NCBI GenBank assembly: GCA_002423465.1
Contig: DIWG01000017.1
Coordinates: 1 to 44,275 of the forward strand
Source of the DNA: Syntrophaceae bacterium UBA6112
Lineage (GTDB): Bacteria > Desulfobacterota > Syntrophia > Syntrophales > UBA5619
Reading direction: 5' to 3'
DNA length: 44,275 nt
Below are positions 8,255-16,257 of this stretch, one piece after another. The notes under the pieces were generated by a model. The model worked only from the letters and a program-made list of their open reading frames with translations. It did not search any database and was not told where the DNA came from. Within the stretch, counting starts at the first letter, position 1. Each line of letters starts with the position of its first letter. Position numbers and translations under genes: made by a program.

Positions 8255-8776
8255 ATGAACAAATGGCTTGGCTTGGCTAAAAGGATCGACGCTTTCAGCC
8301 GCTGGACGGGGATCGTTTGCAGCTACCTGATTATCCCGTTGACGCTGCTGGTCGTCTATGAGGTTGTCACCCGCTCGTTCCAGCACCCCACGATCTGGAC
8401 GTTCGAGATGAGCAACTTTTTCTATGGCGCCCATTTCATGCTCGTTGCGGCATACGGCCTGCTGTACAAATCACACGTCACCATCGATCTCTTCTCCGGC
8501 CGCTTCTCCAAGAAAACTCAGGCGATCCTGTCACTCATCTGCTACATCTTCATGTATTTCCCGTTCATCGCCGTTTTCCTCTATTTCGGATTCTCCTACT
8601 CGCTCAACTCCTGGAGCATGATGGAAAAATCCTGGAGCATCTGGGGCCCGCCGCTCTACCCGATAAAGACCGTCATCCCGATCACCGCCGTGATGCTTCT
8701 GCTGCAGGGGATCTCCGAGGTGATCAAGACCGTTGATGTTGTCTTTCAAGAAAGGGGGGGCGCTCATGAGTCCTGA
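8255..8776 (+). CDS. dctQ: TRAP transporter small permease DctQ
   Basis: A 173-residue inner-membrane protein with four predicted hydrophobic helices, the usual form of the small TRAP subunit. The motif EVVTRSFQHPTIWTFEMSNF and the later GLLYKSHVTIDLF are typical of the family. ATG 8255 has GAGAGAGG 8 nt upstream; an in-frame ATG at 8237 is less well spaced. The end overlaps the start of dctM by 11 bp, indicating translational coupling. It forms a membrane complex with DctM and uses an ion gradient for uptake. Confidence 0.92.
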   Translation: MNKWLGLAKRIDAFSRWTGIVCSYLIIPLTLLVVYEVVTRSFQHPTIWTFEMSNFFYGAHFMLVAAYGLLYKSHVTIDLFSGRFSKKTQAILSLICYIFMYFPFIAVFLYFGFSYSLNSWSMMEKSWSIWGPPLYPIKTVIPITAVMLLLQGISEVIKTVDVVFQERGGAHES

Positions 8777-10091
8777 AATGGCCGCGATCGGCATGTTCGT
8801 CGCACTGGTGATCTTCTTCTTCATGGGACACCCCCTGGCCTTCGCCCTCGGCGGGGTCGGCGTCCTGTTCGGTTTCTTCTTCATCGGACCGCAGTTCTTC
8901 GGCATCTTCATGGACCGGATCTACGGCACCATGGACAACTTCGTCCTGGTCGCCATTACGCTCTTCATCCTGATGGGGAATTTTCTGACCATGTCGGGGG
9001 TTGCGGACGGCCTCTTCAAGGCGCTGCGGATTCTCCTCGGCCCGGTCCGGGGCGGCGTGGGAATCGCCGTCATCGCCGTCTGCATCGTCTTTGCGGCCTG
9101 CACCGGGATCATCGGCGCCTCGGTCGTCACAATGGGACTCCTGGCCGGACCGATGCTGATCCGCTACGGCTACCAGAAAGATATCTCGATGGGGATGATC
9201 GCCGCCGGCGGGAGTCTCGGAATTCTGATCCCACCGAGCATCATGCTCGTTATGATGGCCGACCAGGCGGCCCTCTCCGCAGGCAAGCTCCTCATGGCCG
9301 GCGTTCTTCCCGGCTTGACCCTGGGGCTCCTCTACATGATCTACATCGCGATCCGCTGTTTCATCAACCCCAAGATCGGACCACCCGTCCCGGCGGAAGA
9401 ACTGGCCCTGATCCCTATGGCCGTGAGAATCAAGGATACCCTCCGCTACGCCGTTCCGCCCCTGGGGCTGATCTTACTCGTCCTCGGGGCGATCTTCTTC
9501 GGCATCGCGACACCGACCGAGGCGGCCGGCGTCGGAGCCTTCGCTGCCTTCATCATGGTCGTTGCCTACGGAAAGCTCACCTGGCGGAATTTCGCCGACT
9601 GCCTCTACCAGACCTCTCGGACGGTGACGATGGTGATCATCATCATCGTCGGGGCCACCTGCTTCACCGGCGTCTTTTTGGGGCTCGGGGGCGGCACCGC
9701 CCTGGTGAACGCGATTCTGAGCCTGGGCCTGGGGAAATGGGGCACCTACATCCTGATCATGATCTTGTATGTAATTCTGGGCTGCTTTATCGACTGGATT
9801 GGGATCGTCATGATCACTTTTCCGATTTTCCTGCCCGTCGCACAGCAGCTCGGATTCGACATGCTCTGGTTCGTTTCGATGCTGGCGATCAACCTCCAGA
9901 TGTCCTTTCTGACCCCGCCCTTCGGCTACGCCCTGTTTTACCTGTCCGGACTGGGACTCGAAGGGGTGAGGTTGAGCCACATCTACCGGGGCGTCATTCC
10001 GTTTCTGATCATCCAGATCGTCGGGGTTTTGATCTGCACGATCTTCCCGGAGGTGGTCGTCTGGCTTCCCCATGCGATGCTCGGGAAATAG
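8766..10091 (+). CDS. dctM: TRAP transporter large permease DctM
   Basis: A 441-residue, highly hydrophobic protein with about 12 membrane segments and the usual length of the large TRAP subunit. Recognisable family stretches are GNFLTMSGVADGLF, the glycine-rich GGSLGILIPPSIMLV and the C-terminal GCFIDWIGIVMITFPIFLP. It carries the ion-coupled translocation path. ATG 8766 lies inside the end of dctQ and has a G-rich SD (AAGGGGGG). Translation frames upstream of this ATG belong to dctQ. The universal stress gene starts 49 bp downstream in the same direction. Confidence 0.95.
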   Translation: MSPEMAAIGMFVALVIFFFMGHPLAFALGGVGVLFGFFFIGPQFFGIFMDRIYGTMDNFVLVAITLFILMGNFLTMSGVADGLFKALRILLGPVRGGVGIAVIAVCIVFAACTGIIGASVVTMGLLAGPMLIRYGYQKDISMGMIAAGGSLGILIPPSIMLVMMADQAALSAGKLLMAGVLPGLTLGLLYMIYIAIRCFINPKIGPPVPAEELALIPMAVRIKDTLRYAVPPLGLILLVLGAIFFGIATPTEAAGVGAFAAFIMVVAYGKLTWRNFADCLYQTSRTVTMVIIIIVGATCFTGVFLGLGGGTALVNAILSLGLGKWGTYILIMILYVILGCFIDWIGIVMITFPIFLPVAQQLGFDMLWFVSMLAINLQMSFLTPPFGYALFYLSGLGLEGVRLSHIYRGVIPFLIIQIVGVLICTIFPEVVVWLPHAMLGK

Positions 10092-10140
10092 CGGAGGTGA
10101 GGATCCAGGGATTGCTGCGTGACAATGGAGGAAATACAAT

Positions 10141-10656
10141 ATGATTCCGAAAATACAGAAAGTCCTGTACGCGACCGACTTAAGCAAGAACTCGGCCTAC
10201 GCCTTCCGCTATGCGGTCAACACCGCCCGAAAGCATGACGCGTCGATCCATATCCTACACGTGGTGGACAGCCGGCCCCTTGCGGAATCCTACGTTCTGC
10301 TTCATACCAGCCCGACCCGGATGGATGAGATCCGCCAGGGAACCAGGGAGGATCTCGCAACGAAGATCGAAGCGCGCCTGCAAGAGTTCGCCAGAAGGGA
10401 ACTCAAGAATGATCCCGAAACGCTCAAGCGCGTCGCATCGATTCAGATTGTTTTCGGCGACCCGGCCGAAGAAATCCTGAAAATCGCCGCCACCATGCAA
10501 TGCGACATCGTCGTCATGGGAACCCACGGCAAGGGGGTCATCAGCCATGCGTTTCTCGGAAGCGTGGCGGAAAAGGTGCTCCACCGGATCGGGATCCCGG
10601 TGTACATTATCCCGATCCCGAGGGATGATACGGACATCACACTGGGAGAGATTTAG
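10141..10656 (+). CDS. Universal stress protein (UspA family)
   Basis: A 171-residue cytosolic USP domain. The ATP-binding type motif is present: GTHGKGVISHAFLGSVAEKV, matching G-2X-G-9X-G(S/T), and the fold starts with KVLYATDLSKNSAYAF. ATG 10141 has GGAGGA 8 nt upstream. USP genes next to TRAP operons are recurrent, and one TRAP-associated USP (TeaD of Halomonas) is known to bind ATP and modulate transport. By analogy this protein may tune DctPQM according to energy state, but that is inference. The CoA-transferase gene begins 34 bp downstream. Confidence 0.93.
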   Translation: MIPKIQKVLYATDLSKNSAYAFRYAVNTARKHDASIHILHVVDSRPLAESYVLLHTSPTRMDEIRQGTREDLATKIEARLQEFARRELKNDPETLKRVASIQIVFGDPAEEILKIAATMQCDIVVMGTHGKGVISHAFLGSVAEKVLHRIGIPVYIIPIPRDDTDITLGEI

Positions 10657-10690
10657 CGGATCGCGAAGGATGTTTTTCAGGAGGCACGGT

Positions 10691-12697
10691 ATGGAGGTCT
10701 TTAGATCGGGGCGTAAACTGATCCATCCCATCCTTTCACAACTGCCCTCCCAACGCGTCAAAAAGGGCAAGCTGGTCTCGGCGGAAGAGGCTGTCCGCAT
10801 CATCCGCAATGGCGACACGGTGGCATCGGGCGGCTTCGTCGGCGCGGGTTTTGCCGAGGAGATCGCCATACAGTTGGAGGCGTACTTCTTAAAAACGGGC
10901 AGCCCGAAGAACCTGACCTTGCTCTATGCGGCCGGCCAGGGCGACGGCAAGGAGAAGGGGCTGAACCATTTGGGTCATGAAGGGTTGGTCCGGCGAGTGA
11001 TCGGCGGGCACATCGGTCTGGCCCCCAAGCTCCAGAAGCTCATCCGGGAGAACAAGATCTTCGGCTACAATTTCCCCCAGGGGGTGGTCTCCCACTTCTT
11101 TCGGGACATCGCCGCCCACCGGCCGGGAACGATCAGCACCGTGGGGATGGGAACCTTTGTGGATCCCCGGGTGGAGGGGGGAAAGATCAACGACCTGACC
11201 AAGCAGAAGGGGGATGATCTGATCGAGGTTATCCAGATCAAAGGACAGGAATACCTCTTCTACAAGGCCTTTCCCATCAATGTGGCCATCATCCGCGGCA
11301 CAACGGCCGATGCGGACGGCAACATCACGATGGAGAGAGAAGCGCTGACGCTGGATGCCCTCTCCATGGCCATGGCAGCCAAGAACTCCAACGGTTTCGT
11401 CATCGCCCAGGTGGAAAGGATCGCGGAGCGGGGAACCCTCCGCGCCAGAGACGTCAAGGTCCCCGGCATCCTGGTCGATTGCGTGGTCGTTTCCCCTCCC
11501 GAAAATCACTGGCAGACCTTTGCCGAGGCCTACAATCCCGCCTTCAGTTGCGAGATCAAGATCCCCATGTTGTCCATCCCGCCGCTGCCCATGGACGAAC
11601 GTAAAATCATCGCGCGCCGGGCGGCTTTTGAATTGAAGGCCAACAGCATCGTCAACCTCGGCATCGGCATGCCCGAAGGGGTCGCCCGGGTGGCCAACGA
11701 GGAAAGAATCATCGAATACCTGACGCTGTCGACGGAACCCGGCGTGATCGGCGGGCTCCCCAACGGGGGCCTCAACTTCGGCACGGGAATCAATATGGAT
11801 TGCCTGATCGATCAGTGCTACCAGTTCGATTTTTATGACGGCGGCGGCCTGGATGTCGCCTGCCTGGGGGCTGCGGAGGTGGATCAGGAAGGGAACATCA
11901 ACGTCAGCAAATACGGCCCCCGCCTGGTCGGCCCCGGAGGTTTCATCAACATCAGCCAGAATTCAAAGCGGATTATCTTTGTCGGAACCTTCACGGCGGG
12001 CGGGTTGAAAATTTCCGTCGAGAACGGCAAACTTCGGATTGTCCAGGAGGGCCGTGAAAGAAAGTTTGTCAGCCGGGTTCAGCAGAAAACCTTCAGCGGA
12101 ACGTATGCCGCCTCGCTGAAACTGCCGGTGATGTATATTACGGAGAGGTGCGTCTTTACCCTCTGCGAGAAGGGCTTGAAGCTGGTGGAGATCGCCCCCG
12201 GCATCGATCTGCAGCGGGATATCCTGGATCAGATGGATTTCAAGCCGATCATCGCGAAAAAACCCAAACGGATGGACGAGAGGATCTTCCTGGCCGGACC
12301 GATGGGACTCAAGGAAGATCTGCTGAGTCTGCCGCTGGAAGACCGTCTGGTCTACCATCCCGAGGAAAATCTTTTCTTCGTCAATTTTGAAAATTTCTAT
12401 ATCCGTTCGCGTGGCGACATCCGGCTCATCCAAAAAAAGGTGGAACAGATCCTGGCGCCCCTGGGGAAAAAAGTCAATACCATCGTCAATTACGACAACT
12501 TCAACATCCTGCCGGAGCTGGTGGATGATTACTCCGACATGGTCAAGCATGTCATGAAGTACTACCGGGGCGTAACCCGGTACACCACGAGCACCTTTTT
12601 GCGGATGAAGCTGGGCGATGAGCTGAAGAAACGCCGTCTGGCCCCGTACATCTATGACAGTCAGGAAAAGGCCAGGAAGGCGCTGACGGAGCAGTAG
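10691..12697 (+). CDS. Class I acyl-CoA:carboxylate CoA-transferase (propionate CoA-transferase-like) with long C-terminal extension
   Basis: A 668-residue protein. The N-terminal half holds GDTVASGGFVGAGFAEE and the C-terminal half holds LGIGMPEGVA, then STEPGVIGGLPNGG with the predicted catalytic Glu 349, and GPGGFINISQ. These are alpha and beta CoA-transferase lobes fused in one chain, as in propionate CoA-transferase and acetoacetate:acetyl-CoA-type enzymes of about 520 aa. The last 150 or so residues, from about RIFLAGPMG to the end, are extra and not recognised. ATG 10691 has AGGAGG 6 nt upstream. As the last gene of the sigma-54-driven cluster it may move CoA between the imported acid and acetyl-CoA or another acyl-CoA, saving ATP relative to the ligase at 3589. 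Confidence 0.9.
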   Translation: MEVFRSGRKLIHPILSQLPSQRVKKGKLVSAEEAVRIIRNGDTVASGGFVGAGFAEEIAIQLEAYFLKTGSPKNLTLLYAAGQGDGKEKGLNHLGHEGLVRRVIGGHIGLAPKLQKLIRENKIFGYNFPQGVVSHFFRDIAAHRPGTISTVGMGTFVDPRVEGGKINDLTKQKGDDLIEVIQIKGQEYLFYKAFPINVAIIRGTTADADGNITMEREALTLDALSMAMAAKNSNGFVIAQVERIAERGTLRARDVKVPGILVDCVVVSPPENHWQTFAEAYNPAFSCEIKIPMLSIPPLPMDERKIIARRAAFELKANSIVNLGIGMPEGVARVANEERIIEYLTLSTEPGVIGGLPNGGLNFGTGINMDCLIDQCYQFDFYDGGGLDVACLGAAEVDQEGNINVSKYGPRLVGPGGFINISQNSKRIIFVGTFTAGGLKISVENGKLRIVQEGRERKFVSRVQQKTFSGTYAASLKLPVMYITERCVFTLCEKGLKLVEIAPGIDLQRDILDQMDFKPIIAKKPKRMDERIFLAGPMGLKEDLLSLPLEDRLVYHPEENLFFVNFENFYIRSRGDIRLIQKKVEQILAPLGKKVNTIVNYDNFNILPELVDDYSDMVKHVMKYYRGVTRYTTSTFLRMKLGDELKKRRLAPYIYDSQEKARKALTEQ

Positions 12698-12898
12698 GCG
12701 TGCTTTTCGAACGCCGTAGCAGAACCGGCAGACTCAAAAAAAGGACGGCCCGCAATCCTCAAGGGGAACATCATCTCCTCGGGAAGTATGGCGGCGCTTG
12801 TCGTAGGCGCCGGTTGCATACAGGAGTCGGCAGCGGAAAACCATGCGGTCAAAGCGTGGGTTTTCCGAAATGGATCGTCTCGTCTCGCCGCGGATGCC

Positions 12899-13474
12899 TC
12901 AGAATTTGACCTGCGGCGCAGCCTTGGCGGCTGCCGGGACCTCGAAGAAGGCAGCCTTCCCGAAACCGAACATCCCGGCCAACAGGTTTGCCGGGAAACT
13001 CCGGATCGCCACATTGTAGCCCTGGACGGCGTCGTTGTAACGCTTCCGCTCCACGGAGATCCGGTTCTCCGTTCCCGCCAGCTCATCCTGGAGCCGGAGG
13101 AAGTTTTGGTTGGACTTGAGGTCCGGATATTGTTCCATGACGACAAGGAGACGGCTCAGCGCGCCGCTCAGCTCGTTGTTGGCGCTGATCTTGTCCGGAA
13201 CCGTCGCCGCACCGCCCACGCGCGCCCGGGCGTTGGTCACCTCCACGAGGACGTCTTTCTCCTGTTTGGCATAGCCCTTGACCGTTTCCACGAGGTTGGG
13301 AATCAGATCATAGCGACGCTGAAGCTGGTTTTCCACCTGCGCCCAGGCCGATTTGACCCCTTCATCGAGGGTGACAAAACGGTTGTAGCTTCCCTTGAAG
13401 AAGGAGTAGATCAACCCCGCCAGAACGACGATGACGACGACCACGATGAGCAAAGTTTTTTTCCCGCCGGCCAT
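12899..13474 (-). CDS. lemA: LemA family protein
   Basis: A 191-residue membrane-anchored protein. One N-terminal transmembrane helix (residues about 5-27, rich in Val/Ile) is followed by the LemA helical domain with WAQVENQLQRRYDLIPNLVETVKGYA, and LRLQDELAGTENRISVERKRYNDAV. The SD AGGAGG is 6 nt before the ATG. LemA proteins are widespread and of unsettled function; they are commonly encoded with TPM-domain proteins, as here. It is the last gene of the minus-strand group 15091-12899. Confidence 0.95.
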   Translation of the reverse strand: MAGGKKTLLIVVVVIVVLAGLIYSFFKGSYNRFVTLDEGVKSAWAQVENQLQRRYDLIPNLVETVKGYAKQEKDVLVEVTNARARVGGAATVPDKISANNELSGALSRLLVVMEQYPDLKSNQNFLRLQDELAGTENRISVERKRYNDAVQGYNVAIRSFPANLLAGMFGFGKAAFFEVPAAAKAAPQVKF

Positions 13475-13490
13475 GCTTTACCTCCTGTAT

Positions 13491-13557
13491 GGAATCGGGA
13501 GACGGAGCCCCTTGGATTCTTCTCGGAATGGAAATCGGGGCTCCGTCCCCCGATTCC
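13491..13557. repeat. Long inverted repeat between lemA and the nucleotidyltransferase-like gene
   Basis: Arms at 13491-13511 and 13537-13557 are 21 bp each with a single mismatch, separated by a 25-nt loop that itself carries an imperfect internal copy of part of the arm. The arms contain GACGGAGCCCC and its complement. No T-tract follows on the minus strand. It resembles a REP/BIME-type palindromic unit or an mRNA processing hairpin. Confidence 0.7.
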
Positions 13558-13562
13558 CGAAT

Positions 13563-14294
13563 TTAAACGTCCATATGGTCGATCTGCTCGCAGAGGCGGC
13601 CGACCTCCCGGAGATAGTTCCTGAAGACCGCCTGCACCTCGGCTGATGAAAAGCGGTCCGTCTTTCCGCGGATTTCCTCGCATTTCAGAAAAACGTCGGC
13701 GTCGACGCCGAAGGCCCTTCCCGCAGCCGCGATGATATCACGTTTTCCGTTCGGAATGTCCAGGTTTTTCAGATAGAGGAGGGCGCTGAAGAGCGACACG
13801 AAGGCGGTGAGCGATGCAGCGATCAGCTCCCGGATCTTTCTCGTTTTTCCATCCGTCTGGAGGTAACCGCTTCGCAGATGGAGAAGTTTCCCCCGGAGTT
13901 CCCGTTCAAGCTGAAGCCGGACGTGGTGCGGATCGAAGGCGAGCGGCGCAAGGAGGTCCTCGCCGGAGACGACCTTGTAGACCCGCTTCATATTGAGAAA
14001 TTCGATCGGATAGGCGTCCTGCGACCCGGCGAGATATTCCCGGGTCATGAAGAGGGGAATCGCCACGTTGCGCTTGCGCCACCTTCCGACCGTCTCCAGG
14101 ACCCTATCGAGCCCCTCGATGCCCCGGTCGGTCAGCGTGATCAGGAAATTGATGTCCGACTTTCCGGGCACGTAATCCTCCCCGGCGCCGCTTCCGTACA
14201 GAATGATGGAAAGCAGTTCCTCTCCGAAGATCTTCCGGTAATCGCTGGTGATCTCGACAAAGATCTCTTCCGGGTTTTTCGGTATTTTCGCCAT
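13563..14294 (-). CDS. Nucleotidyltransferase-fold protein, function unknown
   Basis: A 243-residue protein with a Pol-beta-type nucleotidyltransferase signature near the N-terminus: IILYGSGAGEDYVPGKSDINFLI, in which GSG and SDIN correspond to GS and the D-x-D metal site. The second acidic residue appears as Asn in this copy, so catalysis may be altered. The C-terminal half is helical, as in HEPN-like or substrate-binding halves of such proteins. The SD AAGGGG precedes the ATG. It is sandwiched between TPM and LemA genes, with only 14 bp to the TPM stop. Confidence 0.75.
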   Translation of the reverse strand: MAKIPKNPEEIFVEITSDYRKIFGEELLSIILYGSGAGEDYVPGKSDINFLITLTDRGIEGLDRVLETVGRWRKRNVAIPLFMTREYLAGSQDAYPIEFLNMKRVYKVVSGEDLLAPLAFDPHHVRLQLERELRGKLLHLRSGYLQTDGKTRKIRELIAASLTAFVSLFSALLYLKNLDIPNGKRDIIAAAGRAFGVDADVFLKCEEIRGKTDRFSSAEVQAVFRNYLREVGRLCEQIDHMDV

Positions 14295-14308
14295 TGGCCT
14301 ACCCCTTC

Positions 14309-15091
14309 TCAGAATCCACGGCCCGCGCCGCCCCCGCCGCTCGACCCCCCGCCAAAGCCGCCGAATCCGCCGCCGCCGAACCCGCCGAACCCGTCTCCCC
14401 CGCGCCGCCCGCCCCCGCCGCTCATCAGCAGAAGAAGAAGCCAGGGGAGCATCGCCCGGCCCTGGCGGGTTCCGAGCAGAAAACCGGCCGCCAGGATCAA
14501 AAGCAGGATCTGACCGACTCCAACCCCCCGTTCGGCTCTGGCCGGACTCCGCTGCGGCGGTTGTGCGCCCGTGAGGGTCACCCCGGCTGCCTTTGCCACG
14601 ACGGCGGACACCGCGGCCATCGTCTCGGCAAGCCCCTTTCCGTAATCGCCGGCCCGGAAGCGGGGAACGGCGTACCGGTCGAGGATCTCGCCGGCCAGGC
14701 CGTCGGGAAGGATCCCCTCGACGCCGTAGCCCGTTTCGATCCGGACCCGCCGCTCCTTGACGGCGATGAAGATCAGCACCCCTTTGTCCTCGCCCTTCTT
14801 CCCGATCCCCCAGGCCTGGTAGAGACGGTTTGCGTAATCAGCCGGATCGTTGTCGCCGATCGTTTCCACCGTTGCAACGACGATGGCGGTCCCCGTCTTC
14901 TCCAGAACCTCCCGCGCCAGGTTTTCCATCGGGCCCGCGTCCTGGGCGGAGATCACCCGGGCGAAGTCGTTGACCGCGCCCGCGGGCTTCGGGAAAGGTT
15001 CGCCGGCCGCCGTTGCAGATGCCGCGAAAAAAAAGAACGCCGCCGTAAGCAGCAGCGTCCGGGAAAATCTGGATGCAGCCCCTGTTTTCAT
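14309..15091 (-). CDS. TPM domain-containing secreted/membrane protein (YgcG family)
   Basis: 260 residues. A signal peptide (RTLLLTAAFFFFAASATAAG) is followed by the TPM_phosphatase domain, residues about 30-165, with VNDFARVIS, GTAIVVATVETIG, GVLIFIAVKERRVRIETGYG and the glycine-rich end. A second hydrophobic segment (ILLLILAAGFLLG) precedes a Gly/Arg-rich tail ending SGGGGAGRGF, as usual in YgcG proteins. The start at 15091 begins the signal peptide; the open frame extends 25 residues upstream without a signal. The tail is very GC-rich. It is the first gene of the LemA cluster. Family role is unclear; TPM proteins have been tied to photosystem repair in plants and membrane maintenance in bacteria. 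Confidence 0.9.
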   Translation of the reverse strand: MKTGAASRFSRTLLLTAAFFFFAASATAAGEPFPKPAGAVNDFARVISAQDAGPMENLAREVLEKTGTAIVVATVETIGDNDPADYANRLYQAWGIGKKGEDKGVLIFIAVKERRVRIETGYGVEGILPDGLAGEILDRYAVPRFRAGDYGKGLAETMAAVSAVVAKAAGVTLTGAQPPQRSPARAERGVGVGQILLLILAAGFLLGTRQGRAMLPWLLLLLMSGGGGRRGGDGFGGFGGGGFGGFGGGSSGGGGAGRGF

Positions 15092-15220
15092 GGCGCCATC
15101 ATAAACATCTCCTCGGAAAATTGCAACCCCATCGATGGAAGATGTCGAAGGAAGATCGCTTGTCATCAGCCAATTGTCTTATGCAACATGATATTTGGCG
15201 CAATTTTGAAGCCTTTCATC

Positions 15221-15249
15221 TTGACAGCCCCCCTGATTTTGTTTATGCT
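15221..15249 (+). promoter_or_regulatory. Sigma-70 promoter of the amino-acid ABC operon
   Basis: TTGACA at 15221-15226 and TATGCT at 15244-15249 are separated by 17 bp. The binding-protein ATG lies about 80 bp downstream of the expected start site. Both hexamers are in the only intergenic gap before the operon. Confidence 0.7.
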
Positions 15250-15337
15250 TCCCCGCTTCCAAAATTTCCGGCTATTGAGAACCTTGGGCTACAGGGGAAA
15301 AACCATAATGCAACGGGAAGAAAGGAGATTGGAATTT

Positions 15338-16099
15338 ATGAGGAGAAAAGGACTTTGGGGTGCGGCTGTGGCGCTGTCGGCATTGTTGGTCCTGTCCGCG
15401 ACGTTTGCCGTCGCCGCGGAGAAGGTTTACATCAACGGGATCGACGCGAACTTTCCACCTTTCGCCTTTGTGGATAAATCCGGCAATCCGGACGGCTTTG
15501 ATGTGAAGGCCCTGGACTGGATCGCAAAGGAGATGAAATTCAAGATCAAGCACCAGCCGATGGACTGGGACGGGATCATTCCCAGCCTGAAGGCCAAGAA
15601 GATCGATATCGTGGCCTCGGGGATGAGCATCACCGACGAACGTAAAAAAGAGGTCAACTTTACAACCGCTTACTGGAAGATCAAACAGGTCCTGGTGGCC
15701 AAGAAGGATACAAAACTCACCGCGGAGAAGGCCCTGGCCAGCGGGAACAAGATCGGCGTTCAGCGCGGAACGACCGAGGCGAAGTGGATCGAGGAAAACC
15801 TGATTAAGAAGGCGGGGAAGAAGTTTGAGCTGGTTCAGTATGACTCCGCCCCCCTCGCAATCGAGGATGTGGTCAACGGCCGCATCGTGGCCGCCGCAAT
15901 GGACGACGCCCCGGCGCTCGACGCCGCGAAAAAGAAGCCCGTCAAGATCCTGGGCGGCTTCGGGATGAAGGACGAGGATTTCGGCTATGCGATCCGCAAG
16001 GAGGACACCGAATTCCTGAAGAAGGTCAACGAAGGTCTCAAGAAGCTCATGAAATCGCCCTACTGGTCCGAGCTGAAAAAGAACTACCTCGACAAATGA
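15338..16099 (+). CDS. Amino-acid ABC transporter substrate-binding protein
   Basis: A 253-residue periplasmic binding protein of SBP_bac_3 type (HisJ/GlnH family). The signal peptide runs to AVAA near residue 27. Family stretches are NFPPFAFVDKSGNPDGFDVKAL, DIVASGMSITDERKKEVNFT and GVQRGTTEAKWIEENL. ATG 15338 has AAGGAG 10 nt upstream; the ATG at 15308 would put ten charged residues before the signal sequence. The ligand is probably a polar amino acid. A terminator-like hairpin after the gene suggests it is made in excess over the permease. Confidence 0.93.
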   Translation: MRRKGLWGAAVALSALLVLSATFAVAAEKVYINGIDANFPPFAFVDKSGNPDGFDVKALDWIAKEMKFKIKHQPMDWDGIIPSLKAKKIDIVASGMSITDERKKEVNFTTAYWKIKQVLVAKKDTKLTAEKALASGNKIGVQRGTTEAKWIEENLIKKAGKKFELVQYDSAPLAIEDVVNGRIVAAAMDDAPALDAAKKKPVKILGGFGMKDEDFGYAIRKEDTEFLKKVNEGLKKLMKSPYWSELKKNYLDK

Positions 16100-16143
16100 C
16101 GATCTGTCGGACGGCGGGGCATTGACTAAAGAGCGCAATCCGA

Positions 16144-16186
16144 GGGAATATGGGGACACGATGCGGCATCGTGTCCCCATATTCCC
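16144..16186. repeat. Perfect 21-bp palindrome with GGGGACACGATGC core
   Basis: Arms 16144-16164 and 16166-16186 are exactly complementary around a single central base. The sequence contains GGGGACACGATGC, and a half copy (TTCCGGGGACACG) is found at about 19885-19897 after the GlcD-like gene. The composition resembles the REP-like palindromes associated with REP tyrosine transposases; that is recollection of the family, not a search. Confidence 0.75.
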
Positions 16187-16207
16187 CAATTCTCCCGCTG
16201 AATAACG

Positions 16208-16240
16208 GGAAGGCCTCAGCTCATGAGGCCTTCCATTTTT
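16208..16240 (+). terminator. Intrinsic terminator/attenuator after the binding-protein gene
   Basis: Perfect 11-bp stem GGAAGGCCTCA / TGAGGCCTTCC with a 5-nt loop, followed by ATTTTT. It stands between the binding-protein gene and the permease start at 16258, so it probably terminates part of the transcripts and lets the rest read through into the membrane components. Confidence 0.75.
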
Positions 16241-16257
16241 GGGGTCGCTGTGAACGA

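Noticed and set aside
12698..12898. tRNA-like or small gene between the CoA-transferase and LemA
   Set aside because: No cloverleaf could be drawn and short frames are shadows; nothing convincing.
14294..15337. Long upstream extension of the amino-acid binding protein frame
   Set aside because: The extension is antisense to the TPM gene; the signal peptide starts at 15338.
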